From: Pseudomonas mediterranea CFBP 5447
GTDB lineage: Bacteria > Pseudomonadota > Gammaproteobacteria > Pseudomonadales > Pseudomonadaceae
Direction of reading: 5' to 3'
NCBI RefSeq assembly: GCF_000774145.1
Contig: NZ_KN322983.1
Coordinates: 62,001 to 126,000 of the forward strand
Length of the DNA stretch: 64,000 nucleotides
In this document: positions 10,179-19,142 of the stretch, piece by piece
Layout: each line of letters begins with the position of its first letter
Position numbering within the stretch: the first letter of the stretch is position 1
Translations under genes and position numbers: made by a program
The notes under the pieces: model-generated
The model's input: the letters and a program-made list of their open reading frames with translations, nothing else
Databases searched by the model: none
Told to the model about the DNA's origin: nothing

Positions 10179-11117
10179 TCAGAAATTCTCCCGTGGATCG
10201 AACGCGGCTTTCTTCGCCAGCTCCGCCCACAACGCCTTGACCGCCTCGTCGCTGGACTTGGGCATCACGGCCTTGAGCTGGACGAACAGGTAGCCGCGCT
10301 CACCGGCCTTGTTGCGCAGGCCATGGCCCTTGGCGCGCATGCGCTGGCCGTTCTGGCTGCCGGCCGGGACCTTGAGGTTGATCTTGCCGGTGAGGGTCGG
10401 GACGGCCACCTCAGTGCCCAGCGCCAACTCCCAGGGCGCCAGCGGCAGGGTGATGATCAGGTCCTGGCCTTCGACATCGAACTTGGGGTGCGGGGCGAAA
10501 CGAATGGTCAGGTACAAATCGCCATTGGCCCCGCCGCCGATACCCGGCGCGCCCTGACCCTTGAGGCGGATCCGTTCGCCGTCGGTCACGCCCAGCGGGA
10601 TTTTCACGTTCAGGCTTTTGCTGGTGTTGCTGACATGCTGGCCCGCCGAATTGTACTGCGGCACCTGGAAGCTAACCTTTTTCGATTCATTCGACAGGGT
10701 CTCTTCCAGGAAGATCGGTAATTCCATTTCCACGTCCTGCCCTCGACGGCCAGCGCTGCGACCTGACTGTCCGCCCCCGAATCCTGGCCCGCGATTGCCA
10801 AAGATCGAACTGAAAAAGTCTGAAAAATCCCCGGTGTCCTGGCCGCCGAAACCGCCACGGCTCTGCCAGCCCGGCGGCCCCTGGAACGGCTGGCCGTGCT
10901 GGCCATATCGACGCAGATCGTCGTACTCGGCGCGCTTGTCGGCGCTTTTCAGCGCCTCATAGGCCTCGGAGACATCCTTGAACTTGGTCTCGGCGTCCTT
11001 TTCCTTGCTGACATCCGGGTGGTATTTGCGCGCCAGTTTGCGATAGGCGGCCTTGATCGTGCTGTCGTCAGCCGTCGGCTCCACACCCAGGATCTTGTAG
11101 TAGTCTTTGAAGTCCAT
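10179..11117 (-). CDS. cbpA: Curved DNA-binding DnaJ-type co-chaperone CbpA
   Basis: A 312-residue class II J protein. The N-terminal J domain has the HPD motif ([12 protein letters not shown] near residue 31-34), followed by a Gly/Phe-rich linker (residues ~75-130, [11 protein letters not shown]) and two substrate-binding C-terminal domains ending with a dimerisation segment. No zinc finger is present, as expected for CbpA rather than DnaJ. It acts with DnaK in the cytoplasm and binds curved DNA. It heads the cbpA-cbpM operon and is divergent from the Hsp70-like gene at 11413. Confidence 0.93.
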   Translation of the reverse strand: MDFKDYYKILGVEPTADDSTIKAAYRKLARKYHPDVSKEKDAETKFKDVSEAYEALKSADKRAEYDDLRRYGQHGQPFQGPPGWQSRGGFGGQDTGDFSDFFSSIFGNRGPGFGGGQSGRSAGRRGQDVEMELPIFLEETLSNESKKVSFQVPQYNSAGQHVSNTSKSLNVKIPLGVTDGERIRLKGQGAPGIGGGANGDLYLTIRFAPHPKFDVEGQDLIITLPLAPWELALGTEVAVPTLTGKINLKVPAGSQNGQRMRAKGHGLRNKAGERGYLFVQLKAVMPKSSDEAVKALWAELAKKAAFDPRENF

Positions 11118-11412
11118 CTAAGCATCACCATCCGTTATCGATGTCGCACCGCCGTCCACAGCATGCCCGGATGATCGGACACCGGGTTGATCCATCTCAT
11201 GATTGGGACCGGGCGGCGCTTCAGAAGTTTATCGGCAACCGGCGGCGGTTCTTGTGTCCGCCCTGTGGCTGCCAGTCTCATGCCGACAAGTTTGGGGGTC
11301 CAACGGTGTCTTTCAAGGCCGCCGGATGCGAATTAGCGGATAACCGGCCTTCGAATCCGCGCCGCACTGGCATACACTGCGCGGCCGTTTTTTCGACCGG
11401 AACCTGAACGAC
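11118..11412. promoter_or_regulatory. Divergent control region, cbpA / yegD-like
   Basis: The 295 bases between two divergent chaperone genes hold no convincing gene. GCATACACT at about 11370 resembles an extended -10 box for the rightward gene. I could not identify a clear heat-shock (sigma-32) promoter on either strand. Confidence 0.4.
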
Positions 11413-12678
11413 ATGAAAAACGCATCCCCGGCCCGTGCCTGCGGCATCGACTTCGGCACGTCCAACTCCACCGTCGGCTGGCTGCGCCCCGGCATGGAAA
11501 CGCTGATCGCGCTGGAGGACGACAAGATCACCCTGCCCTCGGTGGTGTTTTTCAATCTGGAGGAACGCCGCCCGGTCTACGGCCGACTGGCCCTGCACGA
11601 GTACCTGGAAGGCTACGAAGGCCGGCTGATGCGCTCGCTCAAGAGCCTGCTGGGCTCCAAGCTGATCACGCACGATACCAGCGTGCTGGGTACGGCGATG
11701 CCGTTCAAGGACTTGCTCGGCCTGTTCATCGGCCAATTGAAGAAGCGTGCCGAGGCCACCGCCGGTCGGGAATTCGAAGAAGTGGTACTGGGCCGCCCGG
11801 TGTTTTTCGTCGATGACGATGAGCTGGCGGACCAGGAGGCCGAAAACACCTTGGTGGAAGTGGCCCGCGCCATTGGTTTCAAGGAAGTCTCGTTCCAGTA
11901 CGAACCCATCGCGGCGGCATTCGATTATGAATCGACCATCGAAAAGGAAGAGCTGGTGCTGATCGTCGACATCGGCGGCGGTACTTCGGACTTCTCCCTG
12001 GTGCGCCTGTCCCCCGAGCGTCGCACCCAGGACAACCGCCACGCCGACATCCTCGCCACCGGCGGCGTGCACATCGGCGGCACCGACTTCGACAAGCAAC
12101 TGAGCTTGCAGGGCCTGATGCCGCTGTTCGGCTATGGCAGCCGGATGAAAAGCGGCGCCTACATGCCCACCAGCCACCACATGAACCTGGCGACCTGGCA
12201 CACCATCAACGCGGTGTACGCGCAGAAATCCACCCTGGCGCTGAACAGCATGCGCTACGACATCGAAGACACCGGCGGCATCGACCGGCTGTTCAAGTTG
12301 ATCGAGCAACGCGCCGGCCATTGGCTGGCGATGGAAGTGGAAGAAACCAAGATCCAACTGACCCACGCCGACCAGCGCCATGTGGCCCTGGACCGGATAG
12401 AGCCGGGCTTGAGCGTGGACCTGAGCCGGGCACTGTTCGAATCGGCTATCGATGGCCTGCTGGAGCGGGTCCGCGCCAGCGTCACGCAACTGCTCGGTGA
12501 CGCCAACATTGGCGTCGATCAGGTCGACACGGTGTTCTTCACCGGCGGCTCCAGCGGCATCCCGGCCCTGCGCAACAGCGTCTCGGCGATGCTGCCCCAG
12601 GCGCGGCATGTGGAAGGGAACATCTTCGGGAGCATCGGCAGCGGGTTGGCAATCGAGGCGATGAAGCGCTACGGATAA
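11413..12678 (+). CDS. yegD: YegD-type Hsp70 family chaperone
   Basis: A 421-residue member of the short Hsp70 branch represented by E. coli YegD. The ATPase phosphate-binding loops are visible: CGIDFGTSNSTVGW near residue 11-24, LIVDIGGGTSDFSLV near 186, and VFFTGGSSGIPALR near 374. The classical C-terminal peptide-binding domain of DnaK is absent, so it is essentially an actin-fold ATPase. Its client is unknown. The location next to cbpA/cbpM suggests a shared proteostasis role. Confidence 0.87.
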   Translation: MKNASPARACGIDFGTSNSTVGWLRPGMETLIALEDDKITLPSVVFFNLEERRPVYGRLALHEYLEGYEGRLMRSLKSLLGSKLITHDTSVLGTAMPFKDLLGLFIGQLKKRAEATAGREFEEVVLGRPVFFVDDDELADQEAENTLVEVARAIGFKEVSFQYEPIAAAFDYESTIEKEELVLIVDIGGGTSDFSLVRLSPERRTQDNRHADILATGGVHIGGTDFDKQLSLQGLMPLFGYGSRMKSGAYMPTSHHMNLATWHTINAVYAQKSTLALNSMRYDIEDTGGIDRLFKLIEQRAGHWLAMEVEETKIQLTHADQRHVALDRIEPGLSVDLSRALFESAIDGLLERVRASVTQLLGDANIGVDQVDTVFFTGGSSGIPALRNSVSAMLPQARHVEGNIFGSIGSGLAIEAMKRYG

Positions 12679-12680
12679 AA

Positions 12681-12774
12681 AGCAGCTGCAAGCTTCGAGC
12701 TGCAAGCTTCAAGTAAAAGCTATCGGCGGAACCCGACCGTTCTTACTTGAAGCTTGCAGCTCGCAGCTGCTTCC
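12681..12774. repeat. AAGCAGCTGCAAGCTTC inverted repeat
   Basis: Long imperfect hairpin: AAGCAGCTGCAAGCTTCGAG through CAAGTAA on the left pairs with TTACTTGAAGCTTGCAGC and CAGCTGCTT on the right. It separates two convergent genes and may terminate both. A related element lies at 32373-32455. Confidence 0.7.
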
Positions 12775-13788
12775 CTAGACCATCCCCAGCTGCTTCAACT
12801 CGCTCTTGAGGTACGCATAATAAATCGGCCCCGCCACCACCCCCGGCAGGCCGAACGCCGCTTCGAACACCAGCATCGCCATGAGCAGTTCCCAGGACTT
12901 GGCGCTGATCTGTCCACCGACGATGCGGGCGTTGAGGAAGTATTCGAGCTTGTGGATCACGATCAGGTAACCCAGCGCCGCCACGGCGACCCAGATCGAC
13001 AGCGACAGGCCGACGATGGTGATCAGGGTGTTGGACATCAGGTTGCCGATGACCGGCAACAACCCCAGCAGGAAGGTCATCACGATCAGGGTCTTGGTCA
13101 GCGGCAGCTTGATGCCGAACAGCGGCAGCACCACCGCCAGGAAAATCCCGGTGAAGAAGGTGTTGAGCAGGGAAATCTTGATCTGCGCGAAGACGATGTT
13201 GCGAAACGCCTTGACCAACAGGTTCAGGCGATCGAACAGTGCGGCGGCCAGGGGCTTGCGCTTGGTCAGGTCGGGGACGCGCTGCAAGGCAATGATCGCC
13301 CCCAGCACCATGCCGATCAGCAGCGTTACGAACATATGGGCCGCGTCCTTGCCCACCAGTTGCAGGTCGCTCAGGTGCTTGCTCATCCAGTCGCCGATCG
13401 CCACCCGGAACTCGGCGGCGCTGGCCGGCAGGTAGGCGTCGATGAAAGGGGGCAACTGCCCACGGGCGCGGTCGACCACGGCCATGAACTTGTCCAGGGA
13501 TGCACCGGGGTTCTCTGCCTCATGCAGCAGGAAACTGATGGCTCCGGCGAAGATCAACGACAGGACACTCACCACCAGGGTGCCGAGCAACGCCACCGCG
13601 AGCCAGCGGGCACGTCGGCCTTCGATCAATCGCTGCAACTGCGGAGTGAGCATGTTGACCAGCTCGAACACCAGCAGCCCGGCCAGCAGGCTTGGCAACA
13701 GGCGCAGCGGCAACACCAGCAACAACCCACCAAAAATGATCACCCAACTGATCACCAACAACACATGACGCTGAGAAAACGTTGGCAT
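12775..13788 (-). CDS. AI-2E family transporter (PerM/TqsA-like)
   Basis: A 337-residue inner-membrane protein with about seven to eight hydrophobic segments, starting MPTFSQRHVLLVISWVIIFG. Its conserved end region (FGLPGVVAGPIYYAYLKSEL) and the block FLLGLLPVIGNLMSNTLI near residue 240 are typical of the AI-2E transporter family. Members export AI-2 or act as sodium/proton antiporters, but most, including this one, have no known substrate. Convergent with the YegD-like gene. Confidence 0.8.
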   Translation of the reverse strand: MPTFSQRHVLLVISWVIIFGGLLLVLPLRLLPSLLAGLLVFELVNMLTPQLQRLIEGRRARWLAVALLGTLVVSVLSLIFAGAISFLLHEAENPGASLDKFMAVVDRARGQLPPFIDAYLPASAAEFRVAIGDWMSKHLSDLQLVGKDAAHMFVTLLIGMVLGAIIALQRVPDLTKRKPLAAALFDRLNLLVKAFRNIVFAQIKISLLNTFFTGIFLAVVLPLFGIKLPLTKTLIVMTFLLGLLPVIGNLMSNTLITIVGLSLSIWVAVAALGYLIVIHKLEYFLNARIVGGQISAKSWELLMAMLVFEAAFGLPGVVAGPIYYAYLKSELKQLGMV

Positions 13789-13914
13789 ACAGCCTCAGAG
13801 CATAAACGGCGTGAAAGGATCGGCAGTCTGCCAGCCTTCCGCTGACAGCACTAGGGATTGTATCGGCCGACTTTGGTCGGGGTTCAGGGGATTTTGCAGT
13901 GCCCGTGAGGGCCC

Positions 13915-14004
13915 TGTGGGAGCATGGCTTGCCTGCGATGCAGACGTCTCGGTTCATGTTTGATACCGAGGCGACGCTATCGCGGGCAAGCCATGCTCCC
14001 ACAG
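13915..14004. repeat. REP doublet upstream of the AI-2E transporter gene
   Basis: Inverted pair of the GTGGGAGCATGGCTTGCCTGCGATG variant, between psiF (14027-14323) and the AI-2E-family gene, both on the minus strand. Confidence 0.85.
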
Positions 14005-14026
14005 AAGCTCGCGACAGGCACCTCCC

Positions 14027-14323
14027 TTATTTGTTCTTCAGGCAATCACTCATGAACGCTTTACGCTCATCGCCCTTGAGCGCCTTGGTGGTCGCGTCGG
14101 CATTGCAAGTCTTCATGCGTTCTTGCGGCGTTCCGCCCCGGACTTCCGGCGGCTTGGTCTTCAGGCACGTGCTCATGAAGGCCTTGCGCTCATCGCCCTT
14201 GAGCGCCCTGGCGGTGGCGTCGGCGTTGCAGGTGGTCATCTTGGCCTGCTGCGCCGTCGCGGCGAAGCCCTGGGAACACAGCAGCAAACCGATCATCAAC
14301 AAAGGGACACGCAGCATCTTCAT
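14027..14323 (-). CDS. psiF: PsiF family phosphate-starvation-type protein
   Basis: A 98-residue secreted protein with a signal peptide (MKMLRVPLLMIGLLLCSQGFAA) and two copies of the PsiF repeat: KMTTCNADATARALKGDERKAFM and KMKTCNADATTKALKGDERKAFM-type blocks, each with paired cysteines. The start at 14323 follows an AGGAGA site; the longer frame to 14347 lacks one. PsiF is induced by phosphate starvation in E. coli; its biochemical role is unknown. I saw no obvious Pho box in the 63 bases upstream. Confidence 0.9.
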   Translation of the reverse strand: MKMLRVPLLMIGLLLCSQGFAATAQQAKMTTCNADATARALKGDERKAFMSTCLKTKPPEVRGGTPQERMKTCNADATTKALKGDERKAFMSDCLKNK

Positions 14324-14386
14324 GACGTTTTCTCCTGTATGCCGCACGAGCGTGACGGCGATGAATCCAGTGTAGACAACGCAGCT

Positions 14387-15277
14387 CTATATACCGGCCG
14401 CTTTCAAGCGCTCCGCATGCTCGACAAACAACCGGATCGGCTCGGCTCCCTTGCCCACCAGCCCCAGGGACTGATTGACGATGTCGAAGTGATCGAGTGG
14501 ATAGTCATCGCCGATGACCGTACCCAAGTGGGAACTGAAGCGTCCGACCATGCCATCGCACTGTCCCGCCTCGCGCACGAATGTCCGGGCGAACAGGCGG
14601 CAGCTGCGATTCGTGCCGTCGAAGAGGTTACGCCCCTTGTCGGTCTTGCCGGGCTGGAGGATCCCGGACCAGGAGTAATAACGCACGCCACCGACCTCTT
14701 CGGCCCCCTGGCCACCCCAGGTCTCAGGCAGTCCCTGTGGATAACGCTCATTGAAGCGCGCCACCCCGGCAGTGGTGAGGGATTCATGAGAGGCATGAAG
14801 GTCCACCGGCAGCTTCGGCCCGCGATAGCCGGTTTCGAGCAGGCTCATCAGTGCGTTGACCAGCCGCAGCGCAGCGCTGAGCAGGCGTCCCTTGGCAGTA
14901 TCCGGCGGGTAGTGGGCCAGCAGGTAGTCGGCCAGCTCGGAGCCATGGTTGGGACCGGCCACCGAGGTGACGGAAGCCACCAGGTCCGGACGCATGGCTG
15001 CCGCGTAGCGGGCGCTGAGGGCACCCTGGCTGTGGCCGATCAGGTTGACCTTGGGCGCGCCGGTCTGCCGCAGCACCTCCTCGATCCGCGCCAGCAGTTG
15101 CTCGCCGCGCACCTCGGAAGAATGCAGCGGCGAAACCTTCACCGCCACCACCACCGCGCCACCCCGGCGCAGCGCCGAAACGATCCCATACCAGTATGGA
15201 TACAGCACCAGGCGGATGAACCCGAGCATGCCCGGGACCAGCACCAGCGGGTAACGAGTGGCGCAGCGCTGCGACAT
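14387..15277 (-). CDS. Triacylglycerol lipase / alpha-beta hydrolase, signal-less
   Basis: A 296-residue lipase of the Pseudomonas family I type. The nucleophile elbow is LIGHSQGALSARYAAAM near residue 97-113, the oxyanion region is YPLVLVPGMLG near 10-20, and the C-terminal acid/histidine region is DGMVGRFSSHLG through DDYPLDHFDIVNQ. The start at 15277 is chosen because AAGGA lies 7 bases upstream; an upstream ATG at 15313 lacks a site. No signal peptide is visible and no lipase foldase gene is adjacent, so it may be intracellular, unlike secreted LipA. Confidence 0.85.
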   Translation of the reverse strand: MSQRCATRYPLVLVPGMLGFIRLVLYPYWYGIVSALRRGGAVVVAVKVSPLHSSEVRGEQLLARIEEVLRQTGAPKVNLIGHSQGALSARYAAAMRPDLVASVTSVAGPNHGSELADYLLAHYPPDTAKGRLLSAALRLVNALMSLLETGYRGPKLPVDLHASHESLTTAGVARFNERYPQGLPETWGGQGAEEVGGVRYYSWSGILQPGKTDKGRNLFDGTNRSCRLFARTFVREAGQCDGMVGRFSSHLGTVIGDDYPLDHFDIVNQSLGLVGKGAEPIRLFVEHAERLKAAGI

Positions 15278-15462
15278 ACGGACGTCCTTGTGATCGATGA
15301 TGGGGTTGAGCACCAGTCTAGGCGTCCTTCATGACGCCTGATCCAGTGTAGGAGCTGGCACATCTCATAAAACTTTTGCCTCGCTCATCACTCCCAACCT
15401 TGTAAGCGATCGCGCCTCGAGAGCGCGACGCCCCCAACCGGATCAGCCTCCAGGAGAACGAG

Positions 15463-15993
15463 ATGAGCGACATGCACTTATCCGACGTGACGACCCTGCG
15501 CGAACGGGCGCGGCAAAACGTACAGAACGGCGCGGTGACCGAAGGCTACAACGCCGACCGACAGGAAGTCGTGCGCCTGCTCAACGAAGCACTGGCCACG
15601 GAGCTGGTGTGCGTACTGCGCTACAAGCGCCACTACTTCATGGCCACCGGCCTCAAGGCCAGCGTGGCGGCCAGCGAATTCCTCGAACATGCCAACCAGG
15701 AAGCGGAACATGCCGACAAGCTGGCCGAGCGCATCGTGCAACTGGGCGGCGAGCCGGAGTTCAACCCCGACCTGTTGAGCCGTAACTCCCATGCCCAGTA
15801 CGTGGCAGGCAATACCCTCAAGGAAATGGTCTACGAAGACCTGGTGGCCGAGCGGATCGCCATCGACAGCTACCGGGAAATCATCCAGTACATGGGCGAT
15901 AAAGACCCGACCACCCGGCGCATCTTCGAAGACATTCTTGCCCAGGAAGAAGAACACGCCGATGACATGGCCGATATCCTGGCCGATTTGTAA
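15463..15993 (+). CDS. Bacterioferritin-like ferritin-fold protein
   Basis: A 176-residue four-helix ferritin-like protein. Metal-ligand motifs are visible: EALATELVCVLRYKRHYF near residue 42, EFLEHANQEAEHADKLAERI near 70, and ILAQEEEHADDMADIL near the end. It starts at an ATG preceded by CAGGAGAACGAG. It resembles the protein I remember as PA4880, a Dps/bacterioferritin relative in P. aeruginosa at a similar position. It probably stores iron or limits oxidative damage; whether it forms a 12- or 24-subunit cage cannot be told. Confidence 0.85.
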   Translation: MSDMHLSDVTTLRERARQNVQNGAVTEGYNADRQEVVRLLNEALATELVCVLRYKRHYFMATGLKASVAASEFLEHANQEAEHADKLAERIVQLGGEPEFNPDLLSRNSHAQYVAGNTLKEMVYEDLVAERIAIDSYREIIQYMGDKDPTTRRIFEDILAQEEEHADDMADILADL

Positions 15994-15998
15994 GACGC

Positions 15999-16070
15999 CA
16001 TCGCGAGCAGGCTCGCTCCCACACTCGATAGGTGTACACCGTCAATGTGGGAGCGAGCCTGCTCGCGATG
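15999..16070. repeat. REP doublet, tail-to-tail arrangement
   Basis: ATCGCGAGCAGGCTCGCTCC and its inverse GGGAGCGAGCCTGCTCGCGA face outward around a 22-base spacer containing GGTGTACACCGT, the opposite arrangement to most doublets here. Confidence 0.9.
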
Positions 16071-16100
16071 AGGCCAGCCGCCTCAGCGCAAATCCCCGAA

Positions 16101-18176
16101 TCAGCGCGTCGGCTTGACCGTCACCGGCGCCTTGCCCGCCTTCATCTGCTCCAGCAACGGCGCACACTGGTTCGGCTCGCCACCGCTGGGCGCCACCAGG
16201 GCCAGCAGGCCTGCCGCCGGCGCAGCGATCACACCCAGCGCCACCATGCCGGCGCCGCGCAGCATCAGCGGCACGGCCTTGACCCCGGCCGAAGGCTTGG
16301 CGAACTTGCCCCGTACATACAAGGGCGAGCGCAGGGAAATCAGCCGCCAGCCCTTGGATTCCGGCGAAATGGTCAGGTCCAGTTGCTCCGTGGCCATGTT
16401 CGCCGTGCCGTCGATGTAGATGATCGCGTTTTCAGTATCGAATACGAACAAGCGAGTGGTTGCCAGGCCGGTCTTGATGTCGAAATCCGCCGCGGCACAG
16501 TTGATCTTCACTTCCTTGTCGCCAAAGATTTTCCCCATCACGTAGTTGCCCACGTTCAACCCCGCCAGCTCCATCAGCTCGCGACTGATGGCACCGTCGT
16601 TGATAAGCATTTTCAGCGTGCCGTTGGACGTACCGAGCAACGCCGCGACCGAGTTGCCGCGACCGCTGACGTCGGCGTCACCGTTGAGCTCGCCGAAACT
16701 GGTTTTCATCGGTTCGAAACCGGGGAACAGCTGTTTGAGCTTGAATCCCCGCGCCGTCAGCTTCGCCTGGCCCTCCAGGGGATGGGCTTGACCGTTGAGG
16801 CGGATCTGCGCATCGAGCCGCCCACCGGCAACGCCGAAACGCAGGGGTTCGAGGCTCAACTGGCCGTCGTTGAGCACCAGGTGCGTGTACAGATCGGTGA
16901 ACGGCAACTGCGCACTGTGGACGATGCGTTTGCCGGTGAATTCCACGTCGGCGTCCATCGCGTTCCAACGCTCGGTGCGGAACTCCTCCACGGGCAGCAC
17001 CTTGTCCGCCGGCTGCTTGCTGGCACTGCCACGGGCCTTCTGCTCGGTGTTGGAATCGGCACCGATCAGCGGCGCCAGGTCGCTGAACAACAGTTGATCG
17101 GACACCAGTGTGCCACTGAGTTTTGGCCGTGGCTGGCTGGCGGCGTAGGCCAGGTCGCCGTGGATGTCGCTGTCGCCGATCCGTCCATTGAATGCCTCAT
17201 AGCGAAACAGCGCGCCACCCGGCTCATGGAGCTTGGCGATCAGATGACCGTCGGTTTCATAGGGCGGTGAGTCCGGCAAGGTCACGCCGGTCAGTGGGTA
17301 CAGATGTGCGAGGCTGGTGCCGGCCAGTTTCAACCGCAGGTCCAGGGCGCCGAGATTCATCGGGTCGGTGAGGGTACCGGCCAGTTCGACACGGGTATCG
17401 GCGGTTTTTACCTGAGCCTGCAAGGGAAAGGGTTGCGATGCATTCTGCAAGGCCAGCAGGCCGCCGACCTTGCCGGAACCGCTGAGGTTCTGGCCGTGAT
17501 ACTGCCCGTCGACCTTGAAGGCAAACCCATAGTCCTGAGGCGTGGCCCCCTGGTCCTGGACCTTTTTCGCGGCCTTTTCGCCGACGATGTCCTTGAACGG
17601 AATGGACTTGCCCAGTGGGTCGATCAGCAGGTCGAGTCGGGTTCTCAAGGTCTGGTCGTCAAGTGTGACGTGGCCCTTGTCGAAGCCGATGGCCCCGATA
17701 TCCACTACCCAGCTCGATGGCTCGGCGTCCGGGTCCTTCGGGTCGAACTTGAAGGTCCAGTTGGCGCGTCCATCAGCCAGGCGTTGCAGGTTGGCGTCGG
17801 GTTCGGTCAGGTCGATGCGGGGAATCGTCACTCGCCGGGCCAGCAAGGCCAGCGGGGAAATGCGCAATTCGACACGCTTGAGGGTGGCCATCTGCGGTTT
17901 TTTCGACCACTCGGGGTTCCCCAGGCTCAAGTCCTCGGCCACCACATGGGGCCACGGCAACCAGGCCCGCCAGCCACCCTCTTCGGGCTCACGTTGCCAG
18001 ACCACGGCCAGGTTGCCGTTGATGGCGAACGGGCGATGCAGTTCCTCGGACACCTTGGCGTTAAGCGTCGGCTTGATCCGGTTCCAATCGAAGAACACGA
18101 TGACCAGCACCAACACGGCCAGCAAGACAACAAGGCTGGCCAAGCTCCAGGTAAGGATTTTTGAAGTGCGTGTCAT
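16101..18176 (-). CDS. AsmA family protein
   Basis: A 691-residue protein with one N-terminal transmembrane helix (residues ~8-30, SLASLVVLLAVLVLVIVFFDW) followed by a long periplasmic beta-rich domain. The text INGNLAVVW near residue 47 and the C-terminal AsmA domain (LAPLIGADS, GLNVGNYVMGKIFGDKEVKINCAAADFDIKTG) identify the AsmA/YhdP-like bridge superfamily, whose members help move phospholipid to the outer membrane. The start at 18176 has an AGGAG site 8 bases upstream. No operon partner is evident. Confidence 0.88.
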   Translation of the reverse strand: MTRTSKILTWSLASLVVLLAVLVLVIVFFDWNRIKPTLNAKVSEELHRPFAINGNLAVVWQREPEEGGWRAWLPWPHVVAEDLSLGNPEWSKKPQMATLKRVELRISPLALLARRVTIPRIDLTEPDANLQRLADGRANWTFKFDPKDPDAEPSSWVVDIGAIGFDKGHVTLDDQTLRTRLDLLIDPLGKSIPFKDIVGEKAAKKVQDQGATPQDYGFAFKVDGQYHGQNLSGSGKVGGLLALQNASQPFPLQAQVKTADTRVELAGTLTDPMNLGALDLRLKLAGTSLAHLYPLTGVTLPDSPPYETDGHLIAKLHEPGGALFRYEAFNGRIGDSDIHGDLAYAASQPRPKLSGTLVSDQLLFSDLAPLIGADSNTEQKARGSASKQPADKVLPVEEFRTERWNAMDADVEFTGKRIVHSAQLPFTDLYTHLVLNDGQLSLEPLRFGVAGGRLDAQIRLNGQAHPLEGQAKLTARGFKLKQLFPGFEPMKTSFGELNGDADVSGRGNSVAALLGTSNGTLKMLINDGAISRELMELAGLNVGNYVMGKIFGDKEVKINCAAADFDIKTGLATTRLFVFDTENAIIYIDGTANMATEQLDLTISPESKGWRLISLRSPLYVRGKFAKPSAGVKAVPLMLRGAGMVALGVIAAPAAGLLALVAPSGGEPNQCAPLLEQMKAGKAPVTVKPTR

Positions 18177-18538
18177 GCACAAGGCTCCTGATGACAAATC
18201 GGCGTCCGTACCGCAACACCTGAAAAACCGAACCTGTAGTCGGCTCGTTATATGAGTAAGACTGGCGGAACGCCCAACAGGTTTACCACCCGGGATGAAA
18301 AACCTGACCGATCCGCCAGCCGTCTGTTACCGCCAGCGCACATTCGCGCGGCGAAAGTGGGTACGAAATACCCACCATGGTGCAAAACCGCCCCCCGGAA
18401 ACGCCCGTTCTAGAGCCTTTCCACCGAACAATCAATTCCGTTGATTATTACCATTGCGTTTATGAACTTTTATATCGACTTATCGAGAGTAGCATTGCCC
18501 TCGTACCCACTTTTTAGCCCTCCCGAGGAGCAACGATC
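18177..18538. promoter_or_regulatory. Divergent intergenic region before the repeat protein
   Basis: The 362 bases hold no convincing gene. A small hairpin GTGGGTACGAAATACCCAC lies at about 18356-18374. The stretch from about 18420 to 18500 is clearly AT-richer than the surroundings and probably holds the rightward promoter. GAGGAG just before 18539 is a strong ribosome-binding site. Confidence 0.45.
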
Positions 18539-18988
18539 ATGAAACGCCAATTACTGATGAGTCTTTCCCTTTCACTGCTGGCCTCCACCGCTTTCGCCCT
18601 GCCAGCTTCCGAACAGGCTACACCACAGGTCAAGGACAGCCACTCTGTGTATAGCCAGACTGTTGCCGAAGACGGCTTCAACCAAACCCGTCAAGGCCAA
18701 CTCGCTGAAGACGGATACAACAACACCCCTCAAGGCCAGCTCGCTGAAGACGGCTACAACAACACCCCTCAAGGCCAGCTCGCCGAAGACGGCTACAACA
18801 ACACTCCTCAGGGCCAGCTCGCCGAGGACGGCTACAACAACACACCTCAGGGTCAACTCGCCGAAGACGGCTACAACAACACCCCTCAGGGTCAACTCGC
18901 CGAAGGTGGTCGTGACCGCCTGGAAGAAAAAGGTCTGGTTGAAGACGGCAGTGATCGGGCCCTCGAACGCAACAGCAAAGTGAGCTGA
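18539..18988 (+). CDS. Secreted protein of eight 13-residue repeats
   Basis: A 149-residue protein with a signal peptide (MKRQLLMSLSLSLLASTAFA) and a mature part made almost entirely of a 13-residue unit with consensus LAEDGYNNTPQGQ. One divergent unit (18662-18700) is followed by five identical-at-protein-level units (18701-18895) and two divergent ones (18896-18973; AEGGRDR and VEDGSDR). The DNA copies differ from one another at synonymous positions only. I recognise small secreted pseudomonad proteins with AEGGxDR-type repeats but know no function. The gene has its own terminator and no operon partner. Confidence 0.85.
   Translation: MKRQLLMSLSLSLLASTAFALPASEQATPQVKDSHSVYSQTVAEDGFNQTRQGQLAEDGYNNTPQGQLAEDGYNNTPQGQLAEDGYNNTPQGQLAEDGYNNTPQGQLAEDGYNNTPQGQLAEGGRDRLEEKGLVEDGSDRALERNSKVS
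18701..18895 (+). repeat. Five tandem 39-bp repeats inside the coding region
   Basis: Five units starting CTCGCTGAAGACGG or CTCGCCGAAGACGG in perfect 39-base register, flanked by three diverged units, giving eight in all from 18662 to 18973. Confidence 0.95.
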
Positions 18989-19003
18989 GCCCATGGTGGC
19001 CGT

Positions 19004-19038
19004 GAAAAAAGCCCGATTCCTGCAATCGGGCTTTTGAC
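19004..19038 (+). terminator. Rho-independent terminator of repeat-protein gene
   Basis: AAAAGCCCGATT - CCTGC - AATCGGGCTTTT: perfect stem followed by a T run, 25 bases after the stop codon. Confidence 0.9.
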
Positions 19039-19142
19039 TTTTCAAGCCCCGCTTCCCCCGCGTAATCCCCCTCTACGTTCGACGTCGGCAAAGCCGATTT
19101 GCTAAAGTGCCTCGCTCCCATGACTCGGAAGTCAGTCCTGCG

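Noticed and set aside
12775..13845. 363-codon plus-strand frame opposite the AI-2E family gene
   Set aside because: Very rich in Gln, His and Asp, without domains, and fully antisense to a clear membrane protein gene.
14387..15277. Secreted lipase LipA with foldase
   Set aside because: No signal peptide at the supported start and no foldase gene adjacent.
18701..18895. CRISPR-like regular repeats
   Set aside because: The 39-base units are contiguous without spacers and encode a continuous peptide repeat.
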